A stretch of 8,949 nt of DNA from Ruminococcus flavefaciens (GTDB lineage Bacteria; Bacillota; Clostridia; Oscillospirales; Ruminococcaceae). The position numbers and the translations under genes are program-made. Shown in pieces: positions 6,392 through 8,949 of the stretch (positions within the stretch are counted from its first letter, which is position 1; each line of letters opens with the position of its first letter). Under the pieces are notes generated by a model that saw nothing but the letters and a program-made list of their open reading frames with translations, did no database searches and had not been told where the DNA came from. Location of the stretch: contig CADBAC010000149.1 in assembly GCA_902792495.1 (NCBI GenBank), positions 1 to 8,949 on the forward strand. Direction: 5' to 3'.

Positions 6392-7519
6392 ATGAAAGAG
6401 TATAAGATAATAACAGCGGCTGCGGTTCTGGCTTTTGCTGCTGTGATGGCTTTCGGGACCTTCCTTTCACGGGGGAAGAAGTCGTCTGCTGAGGAGGCAC
6501 GAAGCCTTGCGGAATTCCCGAAGGCGGACTTTCAGTCAATGTATAACGGAGATTTCTCAAAGCAGATGAACGATCACTTCACTGATCATTTTCCCCTGCG
6601 CAGCAAGTGGATGAGCATTGAGACAAAGCTGCGTTCAGCGCTGGGAGAAAGCATATCCGACGGTGTGTATATCGGCAGTGAGAGACTGCTTGACTGCGGC
6701 TTCTCGGAACGTGTTCCCGATCCGACAGCGGCTGACAGGCTGAACGCTTTTGTATCGGGATATGACGGTACAGCCTATCTTGCGGTCATCCCATCATCAT
6801 CGGGAGTCTACGATGATGAACTTCCATATTACCTCCTCGGCGATACGGAGGGACAGCAGATAAACCGCCTTTACGATTCACTCAGCGGCGGCATAAGGAA
6901 GATCGATGCTTACAATATCCTGAAAATGCTGAAAGATAATTATATTTATTACCGCAGCGATACTAAATGGACAAGTTACGGGGCATACTGTGTATACAGA
7001 ACCGTTATTCAGAAGCTGGGATTTCAGCCTATAACTTACGATAAGTACACTATCAGGCACGTTACAGATAATTTCAGGGGCGACCTCTACAACAGGACTC
7101 TTTACACCGGCGTAAGAAGCGATCTGCTTGATATTTACGAATATCCCGACGGTTCGCAGATCCTCACCTGTATGTCCGTGGATAAGGACGGCCGTATCGA
7201 GGAACGCAGTTTCTATGATATGGATATGCTGGAAACTGAGGATATGTACAGGATGTATCTGGGTGAGAACGTACCTGTGCTGGAAATAGAGACTGATGTG
7301 AACAATCAGAGAAAGCTGCTTGTTATCAAGGACAGCTATGCCGATTGCTTCATTCCGTTCCTCACACAGCATTTCAGCAGGATAACAGTTGTATCTCCCG
7401 AGGATATGGACGGTGTGCTGAGCGATTATGTTGACGTTTCGGACTATGAACAGACGCTGATGCTTTTCGGTATAGAAAATATAGGTAATACCGAATTTTT
7501 CAGCGGTATATCAAAATAA
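6392..7519 (+). CDS. DHHW/AlgX-like cell-envelope protein, partner of the MBOAT protein
   Basis: A 375-residue protein with an N-terminal signal anchor (about residues 6-24), so the body is probably extracytoplasmic. F-x-x-x-Y-N-G-D-F-S-K-Q-M-N-D-H-F (47-63) and H-F-P-L-R-S-K-W are typical DHHW-family features. The family signature Y-Y-R-T-D-H-H-W-T reads Y-Y-R-S-D-T-K-W-T here (D190, T191, K192, W193). The nucleophile-type serine is kept in V-I-K-D-S-Y (Ser315). In AlgX the D-x-H pair and Ser form an SGNH-like triad for polymer acetylation; here Asp and Ser remain and the His is Lys. AAGGAGGT (6380-6387) is 4 nt from the ATG and overlaps the MBOAT stop, so the two are strongly coupled. The substrate is unknown. 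Confidence 0.85.
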   Translation: MKEYKIITAAAVLAFAAVMAFGTFLSRGKKSSAEEARSLAEFPKADFQSMYNGDFSKQMNDHFTDHFPLRSKWMSIETKLRSALGESISDGVYIGSERLLDCGFSERVPDPTAADRLNAFVSGYDGTAYLAVIPSSSGVYDDELPYYLLGDTEGQQINRLYDSLSGGIRKIDAYNILKMLKDNYIYYRSDTKWTSYGAYCVYRTVIQKLGFQPITYDKYTIRHVTDNFRGDLYNRTLYTGVRSDLLDIYEYPDGSQILTCMSVDKDGRIEERSFYDMDMLETEDMYRMYLGENVPVLEIETDVNNQRKLLVIKDSYADCFIPFLTQHFSRITVVSPEDMDGVLSDYVDVSDYEQTLMLFGIENIGNTEFFSGISK

Positions 7520-7532
7520 AGGAGTTAATGAT

Positions 7533-8303
7533 ATGAAAGCTTTGGTTACAGGTGCGACTTCAGGCATTGGTATGAGTATTGCAGGGAAACTCAGCAAAAA
7601 AGGCTGGGAACTCATACTCACAGGCAGAAACGAGAAAGTTCTGAAGAAAATGCAGGCGAAACTGGGCAGCGGTACAGAGATAATAGCTGCTGACCTTTCC
7701 AAAAAGGACGAGGTGCTGAGAGTATACGAATGCTGTAAGGACAAGGACGTGGATATGCTTGTCAACAACGCAGGATACGGACTTTTCGGCAAATGTGAGG
7801 ATATAGACCTTGAAGATGAACTGAATATGCTGAACGTGAATATCACAGCCCTGCACATCCTTACAAAGCTGTTCCTGCGTGATTTCAAGAAGAAAGACCG
7901 TGGTATCATCCTCAATGTAGCATCTGCGGCCGGATTCATGAGCGGTCCGCTGATGTCTTCCTACTATGCGTCAAAGAACTACGTAGTTCGCCTGACTCTT
8001 GCCATATATGAGGAACTGAGGCGTGACAGGTCAAATGTTACGGTAACGCTTCTGTGTCCGGGACCCGTAGCGACTAACTTCAATAACCGTGCAGGCGTAA
8101 GATTCAGCGTCCGCCCGATAAGTGCTGATATGGCAGCGGAGTGCGCACTGAAAAATGCACTGGCAGGAAAGCTTTTTGCTATCCCGTCGCTTAGTGTGAA
8201 GCTGGGAGTTTTCGGCTCACAGTTTGTGCCGCACAGACTGCTTTCGGCTATAGTATACAATATCCAGCACGGCAAGATACAGAATAAGGACGGCGGCCGA
8301 TGA
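7533..8303 (+). CDS. Classical short-chain dehydrogenase/reductase (DltE-like)
   Basis: A 256-residue NAD(P)-dependent oxidoreductase of normal SDR length. The Rossmann cofactor motif T-G-A-T-S-G-I-G is at 6-13, N-N-A-G at 78-81, catalytic Ser131 in N-V-A-S-A-A-G, and the Y-x-x-x-K pair Tyr144/Lys148, followed by C-P-G-P-V. All catalytic residues are present, unlike in the two genes upstream. Arg32 in T-G-R-N after the second strand suggests an NADP(H) preference, which is an inference. There is no signal peptide, so it is cytoplasmic. The substrate cannot be read from sequence. AAAGGAG (7518-7524) is 8 nt before the ATG, and an out-of-frame ATG at 7528 is ignored. The stop overlaps the next start (ATGA), implying translational coupling with the membrane protein. 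Confidence 0.9.
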   Translation: MKALVTGATSGIGMSIAGKLSKKGWELILTGRNEKVLKKMQAKLGSGTEIIAADLSKKDEVLRVYECCKDKDVDMLVNNAGYGLFGKCEDIDLEDELNMLNVNITALHILTKLFLRDFKKKDRGIILNVASAAGFMSGPLMSSYYASKNYVVRLTLAIYEELRRDRSNVTVTLLCPGPVATNFNNRAGVRFSVRPISADMAAECALKNALAGKLFAIPSLSVKLGVFGSQFVPHRLLSAIVYNIQHGKIQNKDGGR

Positions 8304-8839
8304 GGGATATAAGCTACAGAGTTGCACTGGGAGGCATAGTTTCGGCGCTGTGCCTCGTGGTGATGTTCCTTGCAGGAGTAATGCCTGCCCTTTATCTGCT
8401 TCTGCCGATGATAGCAGGAGTTCTGCTGATGATAATAGCGGTGGAAGTAAACAAGGGCTGGGCATTCCTTACATATGTGTCGGTCAGTCTGCTTTCGCTG
8501 TTCATCACGTTCGATAAGGAAGCGGCGCTTATCTTCATCATGTTCTTCGGACATTACCCCATACTGAGGATGTTCATTCAGAAGATCAAGCCCACCTTCA
8601 TCAGGCGGATTGTCAAATTCCTGATATTCAATGCCTGTGTGCTGGCATATTTCTATACAACGGTGTTTCTGTTCGGAATGGACGAGATACTGGACGAATT
8701 TCAGGAGTTCGGCAAATACGGCGGATACATCATGCTCGGCCTTGCTAATATAGTTTTCCTGCTATACGATATCAACCTTGACTTCACCTATAAACTTTAC
8801 AAAGACAGGATAATGCCGAAATTCCGCAAAAAAAGGTGA
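8300..8839 (+). CDS. Six-helix membrane protein, ECF S-component-like
   Basis: A 179-residue protein with six predicted membrane segments, near residues 8-26, 29-48, 53-70, 73-90, 104-125 and 139-158, and a basic C-terminus (M-P-K-F-R-K-K-R). Size and helix count fit substrate-binding S components of energy-coupling factor (vitamin/metal) transporters. Similar proteins conserved in clostridia are usually annotated only as hypothetical membrane proteins. No ligand-specific motif was recognised, and no EcfA/EcfT gene is in the window. It overlaps the SDR stop by 4 nt, with AAGGA at 8286-8290. A non-transport membrane role is equally possible. Confidence 0.6.
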   Translation: MRDISYRVALGGIVSALCLVVMFLAGVMPALYLLLPMIAGVLLMIIAVEVNKGWAFLTYVSVSLLSLFITFDKEAALIFIMFFGHYPILRMFIQKIKPTFIRRIVKFLIFNACVLAYFYTTVFLFGMDEILDEFQEFGKYGGYIMLGLANIVFLLYDINLDFTYKLYKDRIMPKFRKKR

Positions 8840-8890
8840 CCATGTGCATATAACCGTGATACTCATATAGAAGCTTTATACGCATTTATC

Positions 8891-8923
8891 GGGGAAAACC
8901 TTTCTGAGGAAAGGTTCTTCCCC
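8891..8923. repeat. Bulged 14-bp hairpin closing the gene cluster
   Basis: GGGGAA (8891-8896) pairs with TTCCCC (8918-8923), and AACCTTTC (8897-8904) pairs with GAAAGGTT (8909-8916). There is one bulged C at 8917 and a TGAG loop. A second CCCC (8927-8930) follows. It lies 51 nt after the last stop codon. There is no U-tract immediately after it on either strand within the window, so it is a possible but imperfect terminator. The element type (G-run stem, C-run, then CTTTCCAAAGACTTTTA) looks like a repeat family widespread in Ruminococcus-like genomes, and it probably continues past the window end. Confidence 0.65.
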
Positions 8924-8949
8924 GAACCCCTTTCCAAAGACTTTTAATA

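Noticed and set aside
5821..6970. MBOAT and DHHW genes as pseudogenes
   Set aside because: Both frames are complete, with strong ribosome binding sites, intact anchors and well-kept surrounding motifs; only the catalytic positions differ.
7979..8554. 191-codon minus-strand open frame spanning the SDR/membrane-protein junction
   Set aside because: It overlaps two confident plus-strand genes, and its composition (His- and Arg-rich, no motif) is that of a shadow frame.

Overview
This window looks like chromosomal DNA from a clostridial Firmicute, most likely the Ruminococcus/Oscillospiraceae group. That assignment is an inference. It rests on the gene families and their order, the strong AAGGAGG-type ribosome binding sites, and two intergenic clusters of G-run/C-run hairpins of a kind common in that group. 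All identifiable genes lie on the plus strand, and most are separated by under 15 nt or overlap, so positions 412-8839 read as one long co-directional cluster.

Layout: (1) 1-192 is the 3' end of alaS. (2) 193-411 is a non-coding spacer packed with perfect hairpins. It includes a minus-strand-oriented terminator and a pair of inverted repeats that compete for the same bases. (3) 412-1314 holds a HinT-type HIT nucleotide hydrolase and an adenine-phosphoribosyltransferase-like enzyme, both nucleotide-salvage or housekeeping genes. (4) 1325-5015 holds three coupled DNA/RNA-metabolism genes: the DNA-uptake channel comEC, DNA polymerase III delta (holA), and a Toprim protein of the RNase M5 type. 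(5) 5005-7519 holds an MBOAT membrane acyltransferase homologue and a DHHW/AlgX-like partner, normally the two halves of a machine that O-acetylates extracytoplasmic polymers. (6) 7533-8839 holds a classical short-chain dehydrogenase/reductase and a six-helix membrane protein resembling an ECF-transporter S component, overlapping by 4 nt. (7) 8840-8949 is non-coding and ends in a 14-bp bulged hairpin whose layout resembles the first spacer.

The main signal is in region 5. The MBOAT protein lacks both signature histidines (Asn274 and Tyr314 instead), and its DHHW partner reads D-T-K-W, with Lys192 where the catalytic His should be. The folds, the gene pairing and the reading frames are intact. 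This looks like a coordinated, selected change of chemistry or a non-catalytic role, not random decay. Two nearby genes show related features: ComEC keeps a C-terminal beta-lactamase-like region without the metal-binding motif, and the RNase M5-like protein seems to lack a segment just after its Toprim D-x-D.
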